In this document: in pieces, positions 53,446-61,406 of the stretch
Layout: the number at the start of each line of letters is the position of its first letter
Position numbering within the stretch: position 1 is the stretch's first letter
The notes under the pieces: generated by a model
The model's input: the letters and a program-made list of their open reading frames with translations, nothing else
Told to the model about the DNA's origin: nothing
The model's database searches: none
Assembly (NCBI GenBank): GCA_028279515.1
Contig: JANQNQ010000002.1
Coordinates: 268,295 to 332,294, forward strand
Direction: 5' to 3'
From: Flavobacteriaceae bacterium
Lineage (GTDB): Bacteria; Bacteroidota; Bacteroidia; Flavobacteriales; Flavobacteriaceae
Length of the DNA: 64,000 nt
Program-made: the position numbers and the translations under genes

Positions 53446-53823
53446 TTATCGATTGGACAAGGCCGAAATTCGAAACTCGATTTTTTTCAATTCGCGAAGG
53501 ATGTCATTTTTGTCCATTTGCTGCCACACATAAAGCTTTAACATGCTTACCATCAGTGCGCAGAAAATTATTCCCAATGAGAACTTGATGAGCATATTGG
53601 TGTCGTCAGTATTGAACAACTGTATTGCGAAGTAAACGGCAAAACTCAAAGCCGCCAGACTCACAATATTCATCATGATCACTATCCATCCCAGTTTTCC
53701 TTTAAAAACCTCTCCTAATTTTTCAAAAAGGTTGGGTTCATCCAATTCCTCATAAAAGGCAGCTTCCTCTTCAGAAAGCGCCTGCTTTATCAGCTCGTCA
53801 ATTCTCTCTAATTCGCTTTTCAT
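53446..53823 (-). CDS. Membrane protein paired with sigma factor
   Basis: A 125-residue protein with a soluble acidic N-terminus of about 40 residues, two membrane helices (about 46-68 and 79-97) and a short cytosolic tail. It overlaps the upstream sigma factor gene by 26 bp, so expression is coupled; an anti-sigma role is inferred from position alone. Confidence 0.7.
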   Translation of the reverse strand: MKSELERIDELIKQALSEEEAAFYEELDEPNLFEKLGEVFKGKLGWIVIMMNIVSLAALSFAVYFAIQLFNTDDTNMLIKFSLGIIFCALMVSMLKLYVWQQMDKNDILRELKKIEFRISALSNR

Positions 53824-54370
53824 ACTTGTTCGTTTTTACTATTGTTTTTAATTTTTCTCTAGCCCTAAAGAGCCGCGTCTTAACGGTATTTACAGAAACG
53901 TGCATGATGGTTGCCACTTCCTTGAGCGAACATTCCTCTAAATAAAACAATGTAAGCACTTGGCGCTGCTCTTCGGGTAGTTTGGCAATTGCCATCATCA
54001 CTTTTTTAAGGTCATCCTCTCGAGCCATTATCCCTGTTACCTCTGAACTCGGCAATTCCTTTTGCTCCCCAAGAGAATGCGTACGTTGCTTGGAACGCTT
54101 TTTTAAAACGTCGAGCGTGCGTCTTGTAACGATGGTCAACGCCCAACTACCAAAACGGTCGGGATCTTTCAAGGTGCTTAGTTTCTTGATAATCACACCC
54201 CAGGCATCTTGTACAATGTCTTTGGCCAACTCCATGTCTTTAGTATACCAAAGGGCCTGCCTACATAGCTTTCCGTGCCACCTTCTCACTAACAGTGACA
54301 AGGCTTTATCATCTCCTGATTGGTAGGTGAGCACCAACCAGGAATCGGCTATTTTCTTAGGTGATTTCAT
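53798..54370 (-). CDS. Sigma-70 family (ECF-type) RNA polymerase sigma factor
   Basis: A 190-residue protein started at the ATG giving MKSPKKIADSWLVL; a start 22 codons earlier is possible but adds an atypical basic extension. Region 2 contains LAKDIVQDAWGVIIKKLSTL and FGSWALTIVTRRTLDVLKKR; region 4 contains CSLKEVATIMHVSVNTVKTRLFRAREKL. It is the second sigma/membrane-protein pair in this window. Confidence 0.88.
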   Translation of the reverse strand: MKSPKKIADSWLVLTYQSGDDKALSLLVRRWHGKLCRQALWYTKDMELAKDIVQDAWGVIIKKLSTLKDPDRFGSWALTIVTRRTLDVLKKRSKQRTHSLGEQKELPSSEVTGIMAREDDLKKVMMAIAKLPEEQRQVLTLFYLEECSLKEVATIMHVSVNTVKTRLFRAREKLKTIVKTNKYEKRIREN

Positions 54371-54475
54371 CGGTTTGTATGTATAGGACGGTCTCTTTTT
54401 AAAAAGGTTCCCGTTTCCTACTATTTTTTTGAGCATTTAATCAAAAAGCAACAATTCAAACTACAACAATTTAGC

Positions 54476-54483
54476 TACTTTTG
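54476..54483 (+). promoter_or_regulatory. -7 promoter element of rlmD
   Basis: TACTTTTG, an exact TAnnTTTG match that ends only 4 bp before the rlmD ATG at 54488. Transcription would start at or close to the start codon, giving a leaderless or nearly leaderless mRNA. Confidence 0.5.
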
Positions 54484-54487
54484 TGCC

Positions 54488-55897
54488 ATGGCAAGAAAAA
54501 ACAGGAGACAATTGTTTGAGCAGGTTCCCGTAGTAGATGCAGGAGCCAAAGGAAAGGCTGTGGCCAAGACTGAAGATGGAAAGGTAATCTTTTTGTCCAA
54601 TGCTGTTCCGGGTGATGTAGTAGATATTCAAACGTTTAAAAAGAGAAAGGCTTATTTTGAAGGAAAGGCCATAAAGTTTCATACGCTATCCGAACGCAGA
54701 ACAGACCCCGTTTGTCAGCATTTTGGTACATGCGGAGGCTGTAAATGGCAGCACATGAGCTATGATAATCAATTGTATTTCAAGCAAAAGGAAGTAGAAA
54801 ACAACTTGACTCGCTTGGGCGGAATCGAATTGCCTGAAACCACGGCTATTCTTGGTTCAAAAGAACAATACTTCTATCGCAATAAAATGGAATTCTCTTT
54901 TTCTGACAGCCGATGGTTAACGCAGGAAGAAGTGGATAGTGATGAGGATCTCAGGGATAGAAACGCCCTTGGATTTCACATTCCAGGGATGTGGGACAAG
55001 ATCTTGGATGTCAAAAAATGTCACCTCCAAGCGGATCCTTCCAATGCAATTCGAAATGCAGTCAAGGAATTTTCCGTAGCAAACGGACTGGCTTTTTTCA
55101 ACACCAGAAATCAAACTGGGTTGCTCAGGACGTTAATGATCCGAACTTCTTCCATCGGAGAAGTCATGGTACTGATTCAGTTCTTTACCGACGACGGCAC
55201 CAATAGAACCTTGCTATTAGACTACCTTGCTGAGACTTTTCCGCAGATAACATCTTTATTATATGTGATCAACGAAAAGGCCAATGATACGATCTATGAC
55301 CAAGAAGTAATTTGCTATAAAGGTAGAGACCACATCTTCGAAGAGATGGAAGGATTGAAATTTAAGATCAACGCCAAGTCCTTTTATCAGACCAATTCTG
55401 AACAGGCCTACGAGCTGTATAAGGTAACGCGTGATTTTGCTGGTTTAAGCGGAAAAGAACTCGTATACGATTTATATACAGGAACGGGTACCATTGCACA
55501 GTTCGTTGCCAAACAGGCCAAAAAGGTCGTTGGGGTCGAAGCGGTACCAGATGCGATCACTGCTGCCAAAGAAAATGCACAATTTAACGGAATAGATAAC
55601 GTTGATTTCTTTGTGGGGGATATGAAAAAGGTCTTTAATGACACGTTCATCGAAACCCACGGACAACCTGATGTGATCATTACCGACCCGCCAAGGGATG
55701 GGATGCACAAGGATGTGGTACAACAGATATTAAACATTGCGCCAAACAAAGTGGTTTACGTGAGTTGTAACAGCGCAACACAGGCCAGAGACCTAGCGCT
55801 CATGGACGAAATGTATAAAGTGACCAAGGTGCAACCTGTGGATATGTTTCCGCAAACGCACCATGTAGAAAATGTTGTACTTTTGGAAAAGAGATAA
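54488..55897 (+). CDS. rlmD: 23S rRNA (uracil-5-)-methyltransferase RlmD
   Basis: A 469-residue SAM-dependent rRNA methyltransferase. The iron-sulfur ligand cysteines are at 76, 82 and 85 (CQHFGTCGGCKWQ). The catalytic domain shows YDLYTGTGTIAQFV, TDPPRDGMH and VYVSCNSATQARD with the nucleophilic cysteine. It modifies U1939 (E. coli numbering) or a similar site. The start is fixed by its conserved MARKNR opening. Confidence 0.94.
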   Translation: MARKNRRQLFEQVPVVDAGAKGKAVAKTEDGKVIFLSNAVPGDVVDIQTFKKRKAYFEGKAIKFHTLSERRTDPVCQHFGTCGGCKWQHMSYDNQLYFKQKEVENNLTRLGGIELPETTAILGSKEQYFYRNKMEFSFSDSRWLTQEEVDSDEDLRDRNALGFHIPGMWDKILDVKKCHLQADPSNAIRNAVKEFSVANGLAFFNTRNQTGLLRTLMIRTSSIGEVMVLIQFFTDDGTNRTLLLDYLAETFPQITSLLYVINEKANDTIYDQEVICYKGRDHIFEEMEGLKFKINAKSFYQTNSEQAYELYKVTRDFAGLSGKELVYDLYTGTGTIAQFVAKQAKKVVGVEAVPDAITAAKENAQFNGIDNVDFFVGDMKKVFNDTFIETHGQPDVIITDPPRDGMHKDVVQQILNIAPNKVVYVSCNSATQARDLALMDEMYKVTKVQPVDMFPQTHHVENVVLLEKR

Positions 55898-55939
55898 ACA
55901 CATATCTTAATTAGTTTTCCGCGGAAGCGAAATTATAGC

Positions 55940-56449
55940 ATGAAAAAAAAGACCTATGTTACCGTATTAGTTGCCATGATTGTTGCAGCTTTTTTTATGG
56001 GGTGCGAAAAGGACGATATTTGTCCGGAAGGCACACCAACAACACCTCTTCTCATACTTAGATTTTATGATGCTGCAGATACAGAGCAGTTGAAGACCGT
56101 AACCAATCTGAGAGTTATCGGAGAGGGTCAGACCGAAGAATTCTCTTTGTCAACTACCGATTCGATCGCCATCCCGCTCAGAGCGCTAGACGACTTTACG
56201 ACCTTTACATTGACCAGAGAGTATGATGCAGATGATGCTAGTGCAGGCAACGAAGATGAAATTACATTTAATTATACTCCCGAAGAGATCTACGTGAATC
56301 GTGCCTGCGGCTTCAAAGTAAATTACACACTAAACGCAACCGACGGAATCGTACGACCTGATGACGGTGACCAATGGATCATCAATACTGAAATCATCTC
56401 TTCCGTAATAGAAAACGAAAACGCAGCCCATGTTAAGATATTTCACTAG
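55940..56449 (+). CDS. DUF6452 family lipoprotein
   Basis: A 169-residue protein with lipoprotein signal (MGCEKDD, Cys22). The beta-rich mature domain has the DUF6452 pattern (CPEGTPTTPLLILRFYDAAD, then a late ACGFKVNY). Its last 20 bases overlap the next gene. rlmD, DUF6452 and DUF6048 form a neighbourhood that recurs in Flavobacteriia; the lipoprotein probably sits at the outer membrane beside the DUF6048 protein. Confidence 0.85.
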   Translation: MKKKTYVTVLVAMIVAAFFMGCEKDDICPEGTPTTPLLILRFYDAADTEQLKTVTNLRVIGEGQTEEFSLSTTDSIAIPLRALDDFTTFTLTREYDADDASAGNEDEITFNYTPEEIYVNRACGFKVNYTLNATDGIVRPDDGDQWIINTEIISSVIENENAAHVKIFH

Positions 56450-57131
56450 CCTATTGGCCATCTTATTGTTTTCAAATTTGATGGCACAAGAAGAAACGGT
56501 TCAAGACAGCCTTCGCTACAAACAAAAGTACGGGGTGCGCGTCGGGGTTGACCTTAGTAAACCGCTACGAATGCTTTTAGAGGATGGCTATACGGGTCTT
56601 GAATTGGTAGGGGACGTTAGAATCTCTAAAAAGTTCTATGTTGCTGCCGAATTGGGCACAGAAGAAAAGACCGTTGACGAGGACCAACTTGATTTCACCA
56701 CAAATGGTAGTTATATCAAAGTAGGTTTTGATTTCAACGCTTATGAAAATTGGTTCGGAATGGAAAATGCCATTCATGCCGGGTTAAGGTATGGCTTTAG
56801 TACCCACAAGCAAACGCTTAATAGCTACAATGTATACACACCTAACCAATACTGGCAAGAAGGGGACGTGATAATTCCGTCGGGCACAGAATTTTCTGGG
56901 TTAACCGCTTCTTGGATCGAGGCCGTTGTAGGTATCAAAGCCGAACTGGTAAACAACGTATACCTAGGTGCCAGTTTACGTCTTATGCGATTGATAAGCA
57001 GCACAGAACCTGGCAACTTCGCCAATCTGTACATTCCTGGATTTAACAAGGTAACCGATGAAAGCAACATCGGAGTGGGCTTTAACTACACCATCTCTTA
57101 CTTGATTCCTATCTTTAAAAAAGACAAGTGA
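56430..57131 (+). CDS. DUF6048 family outer-membrane-like protein
   Basis: A 233-residue protein with signal peptide MLRYFTSLLAILLFSNLMAQ, then beta strands with aromatic ends and a final FNYTISYLIPIFKK, consistent with a small outer-membrane barrel. The start lies inside the DUF6452 coding region (20-bp overlap), so the pair is translationally coupled. Function is unknown. Confidence 0.83.
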   Translation: MLRYFTSLLAILLFSNLMAQEETVQDSLRYKQKYGVRVGVDLSKPLRMLLEDGYTGLELVGDVRISKKFYVAAELGTEEKTVDEDQLDFTTNGSYIKVGFDFNAYENWFGMENAIHAGLRYGFSTHKQTLNSYNVYTPNQYWQEGDVIIPSGTEFSGLTASWIEAVVGIKAELVNNVYLGASLRLMRLISSTEPGNFANLYIPGFNKVTDESNIGVGFNYTISYLIPIFKKDK

Positions 57132-57132
57132 T

Positions 57133-57363
57133 TTAGTATTCTTTTGGGCTTTTATAGCCAAACCATTTAACGGCTATCTGTTCTCCTTTATCTGTTTTGA
57201 CAACTCCAAATTTCGGAGTTAAAAAGCTGGCCAATACTGCTGAGCCCACAACGAGTGGTATGTAAGGCGGGCTAATAAACTCTGTAACCGTATAGCGAAT
57301 AGCCAAAAAAAGAATAGCAAAACAAAGAAGGTTTAGTAGTAAAGCTTTGGTCTTGGGTTTCAT
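57133..57363 (-). CDS. Small membrane protein, conserved hypothetical
   Basis: A 76-residue protein with two membrane helices (about 6-24 and 32-48) and a C-terminal polar segment ending KWFGYKSPKEY. It is real-looking because of its length, start and clean stop beside the DUF6048 gene, but I cannot name the family. Confidence 0.65.
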   Translation of the reverse strand: MKPKTKALLLNLLCFAILFLAIRYTVTEFISPPYIPLVVGSAVLASFLTPKFGVVKTDKGEQIAVKWFGYKSPKEY

Positions 57364-57439
57364 AGTAGTAGTTTATAATTCTTGGTTGTTGGTCTTTAGT
57401 TTTTAGTTGTTGGTTGAAAATCACAGACTCTTTCACTTT

Positions 57440-58606
57440 TCATTCTTCAATCTTCTGCTTTTTGGCCTTCTTACTTCCGGCATACATTTCGTACTTCACC
57501 AGTTTTGATTCCAACTTTCCGTTAAAAAGTCTGATTCTCCTTGATGGGCGCAGTCCCACGTGCTTCAAAGCTTCCAAATTTGAGGTGATAAACCAAGCGT
57601 TCGTGCCTGGGTACCCATGTTTCAATGTGCTTCCAATATCTCCGTAGAAAGCTTCCATGTCTATATCCAACCGTTCTCCGTACGGTGGATTAAACACCAT
57701 ATGCAAATGTTCTTCTCCTGATTTTCTAGTCTTAAAGAAATCTTCATGCTTGATAGAAATGTAATCACTCAAATTGGCTTCCTTCACATTGGCCTTGGCC
57801 TTTTTTACAACAGAAGGAGCTTTGTCATACCCTAACAGCTTATGGTGAAACTCACGTGTTTTATTAAGTGCCGCATCTTCTATCTTCTCATAAAGGTCCA
57901 CATCCCAATCGCTCCACTTCTCAAAGGCAAACTCCTTTCTATTGATATTGGCAGGAATGTTACAGGCGATCATGGCAGCTTCGATCAAGATCGTTCCACT
58001 ACCACACATTGGGTCCATAAAATCACTTTGCCCATCCCAACCCGATAACATGATCAGGCCGGCTGCCAGTACTTCGTTTATTGGAGCAATGTTGGTCGCA
58101 GTCTTATACCCACGTTGATGTAAGGAACGTCCTGAACTGTCTAATGAAATGGTGCATCGGTCATGCTGAATATGCACATGGATTCGAAGGTCTGGAAACT
58201 TGAGGTCCACGTTGGGTCTTTTTCCTTCTATATTTCGAAACTTATCAGCAATCGCATCCTTGGTCTTCAGAGCAATAAATTGCGAATGTGAAAAGCGGTC
58301 AGAATGTACGGTAGCATCAATGGCGAAGGTTTGATCAGCCGATAGATACTTGTCCCAGTGCATGCGATAAACTCCTTTATAAAGGTCTTTTTCATTGAAC
58401 ACCTTAAAGGTTTCTATGGGTTTTAAGATCTTGATGGCCGTACGCAAGCAGAGATTCGCCTTGTACATAAAGCCTTTATCTCCGTAAAACGTAACGCTTC
58501 TGACGCCTGGCTTTACATCTTGTGCTCCTAGCTTTTTAAGTTCTTCGGCCAACAGTTCTTCAAATCCGAACAATGTTTTGGCCACCATCTTGAAATTATT
58601 TCCCAT
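57440..58606 (-). CDS. THUMP-domain class I SAM-dependent RNA methyltransferase (RlmL-like)
   Basis: A 388-residue enzyme with an N-terminal ferredoxin-like/THUMP region (about 1-155) and a Rossmann methyltransferase domain. Key motifs are DPMCGSGTILIEA and the target-base motif NPPYGERL. It methylates a guanine in rRNA (RlmL-type) or a tRNA; the sequence does not separate these. It has an exact TATTTTTG -7 element and is divergent from another methyltransferase. Confidence 0.9.
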   Translation of the reverse strand: MGNNFKMVAKTLFGFEELLAEELKKLGAQDVKPGVRSVTFYGDKGFMYKANLCLRTAIKILKPIETFKVFNEKDLYKGVYRMHWDKYLSADQTFAIDATVHSDRFSHSQFIALKTKDAIADKFRNIEGKRPNVDLKFPDLRIHVHIQHDRCTISLDSSGRSLHQRGYKTATNIAPINEVLAAGLIMLSGWDGQSDFMDPMCGSGTILIEAAMIACNIPANINRKEFAFEKWSDWDVDLYEKIEDAALNKTREFHHKLLGYDKAPSVVKKAKANVKEANLSDYISIKHEDFFKTRKSGEEHLHMVFNPPYGERLDIDMEAFYGDIGSTLKHGYPGTNAWFITSNLEALKHVGLRPSRRIRLFNGKLESKLVKYEMYAGSKKAKKQKIEE

Positions 58607-58626
58607 GGGCTTCGTCTATAGAAATG

Positions 58627-58634
58627 CAAAAATA
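58627..58634 (-). promoter_or_regulatory. -7 promoter element of the THUMP methyltransferase gene
   Basis: On the minus strand this reads TATTTTTG, an exact TAnnTTTG match 20 bp before the ATG at 58606. A possible plus-strand TAATTTAG (58638-58645) for the divergent gene lies 3 bp away, so the two promoters are almost back to back. Confidence 0.55.
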
Positions 58635-58662
58635 CTTTAATTTAGCCGTCTAAGAAAAAACT

Positions 58663-59394
58663 ATGCAAAAAGAGATCGAAAACTGGTACGCTTCGTGGTT
58701 TGACACTCCTTTTTACCACATTCTTTACAAGGACAGAGATCACGACGAGGCCCAGCAATTCATGGACAATCTCACGTACTATCTCAATCTGCCTGAAAAA
58801 GGAAAGGTCTTAGATCTTGCCTGCGGAAAAGGTAGGCACTCTGTATATCTCAATAAGATTGGTTTTGATGTAGTTGGAGCAGATCTTTCAAAGAACAGCA
58901 TCGCGTATGCAAAGCAATTCGAGAATGAGACGCTGCACTTCATAGAACATGATATGTGTAAGCCCGTAGGAATGAAGTTTGATGCTGTATTCAATCTGTT
59001 CACTAGCTTCGGATACTTTGAACACGAAGAGGACAACCTTCGAACCTTAAAGGCCATCAAAGAAAACCTGAATGAAACTGGATTTGGCGTTATCGATTTC
59101 ATGAATGTTGATCATGTAATAGACAATCTGGTTCCAAATGAAACAAAGGTTGTAGAGGACATCGTCTTCAACATCGAACGATATGTAAAAGACGGTCATA
59201 TTGTCAAAGATATTTCCTTTGAGTACAATGGGGAAGCATTTTCATACACTGAGAAAGTAAAAGCACTAACACTAAAAGATTTTGAATCGTACCTTGAAAG
59301 TGCGAACATTCATCTTTTGGATATTTTTGGAGATTACAAATTGCATAAGTTTGAAACAAAAACATCATCTAGGTTAATCATGATATTTAAATGA
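58663..59394 (+). CDS. Class I SAM-dependent methyltransferase
   Basis: A 243-residue methyltransferase with the SAM-binding motif VLDLACGKGRHS (residues 47-58) and the adenosine acidic residue in GADLS. The target is not determined; small-molecule methylation is more likely than RNA because no RNA-binding domain is seen. The next gene overlaps its stop by 4 bp. Confidence 0.88.
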   Translation: MQKEIENWYASWFDTPFYHILYKDRDHDEAQQFMDNLTYYLNLPEKGKVLDLACGKGRHSVYLNKIGFDVVGADLSKNSIAYAKQFENETLHFIEHDMCKPVGMKFDAVFNLFTSFGYFEHEEDNLRTLKAIKENLNETGFGVIDFMNVDHVIDNLVPNETKVVEDIVFNIERYVKDGHIVKDISFEYNGEAFSYTEKVKALTLKDFESYLESANIHLLDIFGDYKLHKFETKTSSRLIMIFK

Positions 59395-60065
59395 TAAACT
59401 CGTATCTATTTCCCATAATAGCTGTTGTGATCGGATTTTTGTTGGCGATCATTCTTAGGCCAAGTCAAGGGCGAAAATTTAAACTGTTATTGGCCTTTAG
59501 TGGAGCTTTCTTATTGTCGATCACGGTTTTTGAAATGATCCCAGAAGTGTTCGGTTCTGGTAATACAAAGCGTATCGGACTCTTCGTCATGTTAGGGATT
59601 TTATTGCAAATTTTTTTGGAATTCTTTTCAAAAGGCGCAGAACACGGACATCTGCACTCTCATAAGAGTGCTTTGTTTCCCTGGCTTTTGTTTATTAGCC
59701 TTAGCATTCACGCTTATTTAGAAGGATTTCCTATTGACCGTCATGAACATGTCGTATTCGGAATCGTTGTTCATAAGATTCCGATTGCCATCATCCTGAC
59801 TACTTTTTTGATGCAATCAAACCTAAAAAAGTACCTGATCGTAATATTTTTGATACTCTTTGCTATCATGACTCCTTTAGGAACACTAACGGCAAATAGC
59901 ACCACATTTTTATCAGATCACTTGCAGGAGATCATGGCAATCGTCATCGGCATATTTTTGCATATCTCGACCACCATTCTCTTCGAAAGTTCAGAGGGGC
60001 ATAAATTTAATCTCACCAAACTATTGGTCATCATTGGGGCCATTGCAATTGCATACCTTATTTGA
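59391..60065 (+). CDS. ZIP family metal transporter
   Basis: A 224-residue multipass membrane protein with about seven or eight helices. The ZIP metal motif is visible as SIHAYLEG and a later VVHKIPIAI, and a His-rich loop (HGHLHSH) lies before it. It probably imports zinc or another divalent metal into the cytoplasm. It is coupled by overlap to the upstream methyltransferase; the next ATG lies 2 bp after its stop. Confidence 0.9.
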   Translation: MINSYLFPIIAVVIGFLLAIILRPSQGRKFKLLLAFSGAFLLSITVFEMIPEVFGSGNTKRIGLFVMLGILLQIFLEFFSKGAEHGHLHSHKSALFPWLLFISLSIHAYLEGFPIDRHEHVVFGIVVHKIPIAIILTTFLMQSNLKKYLIVIFLILFAIMTPLGTLTANSTTFLSDHLQEIMAIVIGIFLHISTTILFESSEGHKFNLTKLLVIIGAIAIAYLI

Positions 60066-60067
60066 TC

Positions 60068-60496
60068 ATGTTTAGCAAGGAAGAATCTAGAAAACTAAGG
60101 CAAGAATTTTGGACCTCCTTCGGAAAGTCCTTTCCTCGAAAGTGGATCCTCTACAACACCAAGATCAAAGACTTCGCATTCAAATTCCATTTTGATAGAA
60201 AAAAGGCCATGGTGATGCTAGACATCGAAGACCAGAATCTTGAGAACAGAATCGAACAATGGGAAAAGATCCTGTCACTAAAAGGGATTCTGACGGAAGA
60301 ATACATCCCAGAATTGATTTTCGAGGAAATTCTTCATCTGGAAAACGGAAAAGAAATTTCGAGGGTATATCTTCAGCTAGACGGAGTAAGCATACATAAC
60401 AAGGCCACTTGGAGACAGACCATGGAATTCTTCAATGAGAATATGTCAAAGCTGGAAGCCTTCTACTTAGAATACCAAGACATCATAAAAGCTTAG
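60068..60496 (+). CDS. DUF4268 domain-containing protein
   Basis: A 142-residue protein started at the ATG giving MFSKEESRKLRQEFW, 2 bp after the ZIP stop; an overlapping TTG is less likely. It matches DUF4268, a small alpha-beta domain (YNTKIKDFAFKFHFD, then an acidic helical end). Its role is unknown. It overlaps the 3' end of the convergent hemolysin-III-like gene by 4 bp. Confidence 0.85.
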   Translation: MFSKEESRKLRQEFWTSFGKSFPRKWILYNTKIKDFAFKFHFDRKKAMVMLDIEDQNLENRIEQWEKILSLKGILTEEYIPELIFEEILHLENGKEISRVYLQLDGVSIHNKATWRQTMEFFNENMSKLEAFYLEYQDIIKA

Positions 60497-61116
60497 ACCA
60501 CATCCAAAAGAATAAAGAAAAAGTGAGATATGGCACCACCCAGCACAAAGAAATGCCAGATCACATGATTGAAAGGAATTTTCCTAATGGCATAGAAAAT
60601 GATTCCAATTGTATAAAAAGCGCCGCCAAGCATTAACAAGTTTAAGCCAGTACTGGATACGGAAGCCATTAAGTTACTAATGTCAAAAATAATGAGCCAG
60701 CCCATTGCCAAGTACAGCAGCAACGAAATGATCTCAAATTTCCCCGTAAAAAACACCTTCAAAATCGTACCTATGATTGCGATGATCCATACGATCCAAA
60801 AGATGGTCCATCCTGAGCCAGACTCCAAGGTAATCAAGGCTACTGGCGTATAGGTTCCGGCAATCAAGTAGTAAATACTGATATGGTCGATGGTTCTCCA
60901 AAATTTCTTCCGTTCGCTATCTGTCACAGCGTGGTAGATCGTAGATGCCGAAAATAAAACGATGATCGAAATGGCGTAGAACAAAATGCTCATGGTACTA
61001 AACCGAGTCTTATCAGTGTCAAAGACCAATAGCAAGACCAGGCCAACAATTCCCAAAACAATCCCTAACGAATGTGAGATTACATTCCACAATTCCTCTT
61101 TTCTAGTTTGTTCCAT
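60493..61116 (-). CDS. Hemolysin III / YqfA family membrane protein
   Basis: A 207-residue protein started at the ATG giving MEQTRKEELWNVISHSLG; the longer frame adds 18 residues upstream of the promoter. Seven helices are visible. The family's conserved residues are present: STIYHAV, WRTIDHISIYYLIAGTYTP and HVIWHFFVLGGAISHF. Members are related to PAQR receptors and are often annotated as hemolysin III; the ceramidase-like metal site is suggested by the His residues. Confidence 0.9.
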   Translation of the reverse strand: MEQTRKEELWNVISHSLGIVLGIVGLVLLLVFDTDKTRFSTMSILFYAISIIVLFSASTIYHAVTDSERKKFWRTIDHISIYYLIAGTYTPVALITLESGSGWTIFWIVWIIAIIGTILKVFFTGKFEIISLLLYLAMGWLIIFDISNLMASVSSTGLNLLMLGGAFYTIGIIFYAIRKIPFNHVIWHFFVLGGAISHFFFILLDVV

Positions 61117-61133
61117 AGCATTTAAAAACGGTG

Positions 61134-61141
61134 CAAAAATA
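61134..61141 (-). promoter_or_regulatory. -7 promoter element of the hemolysin-III-like gene
   Basis: On the minus strand this reads TATTTTTG, an exact TAnnTTTG match 17 bp before the ATG at 61116. Confidence 0.55.
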
Positions 61142-61301
61142 CACCAAAGTATTGATAACGAATAATACACAAAATTTATTCTTCATAAAATTTACTTGCA
61201 AAAAATATTAACTCTAATTAATTAAGAATCAATTCACTACAACTGTAGACCTTTTCTTTAAAAAGGGGAAAAACACCCCCTGTCTGTAATTAAAAAGACC
61301 C

Positions 61302-61332
61302 TTTGGATTATGGTTTTAACGTAATTTATTTG
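61302..61332 (+). promoter_or_regulatory. Promoter of the FGE-like/DGDGF-repeat operon
   Basis: TTTG (61302-61305), a 19-bp spacer and TTTATTTG (61325-61332), one mismatch from TAnnTTTG. It gives a leader of about 70 nt before the start at 61407. Confidence 0.6.
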
Positions 61333-61406
61333 TGTTATCCCCCTATTCTTCTTCATGAGTCTACCTTTTCTGGTATCAGGAAACCATTAAACTAAATATC
61401 ACCATT

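Noticed and set aside
61117..61406. Extra small gene or tRNA in the gap before the FGE-like gene
   Set aside because: No cloverleaf or credible short frame found; the gap holds two promoters and AT-rich sequence.
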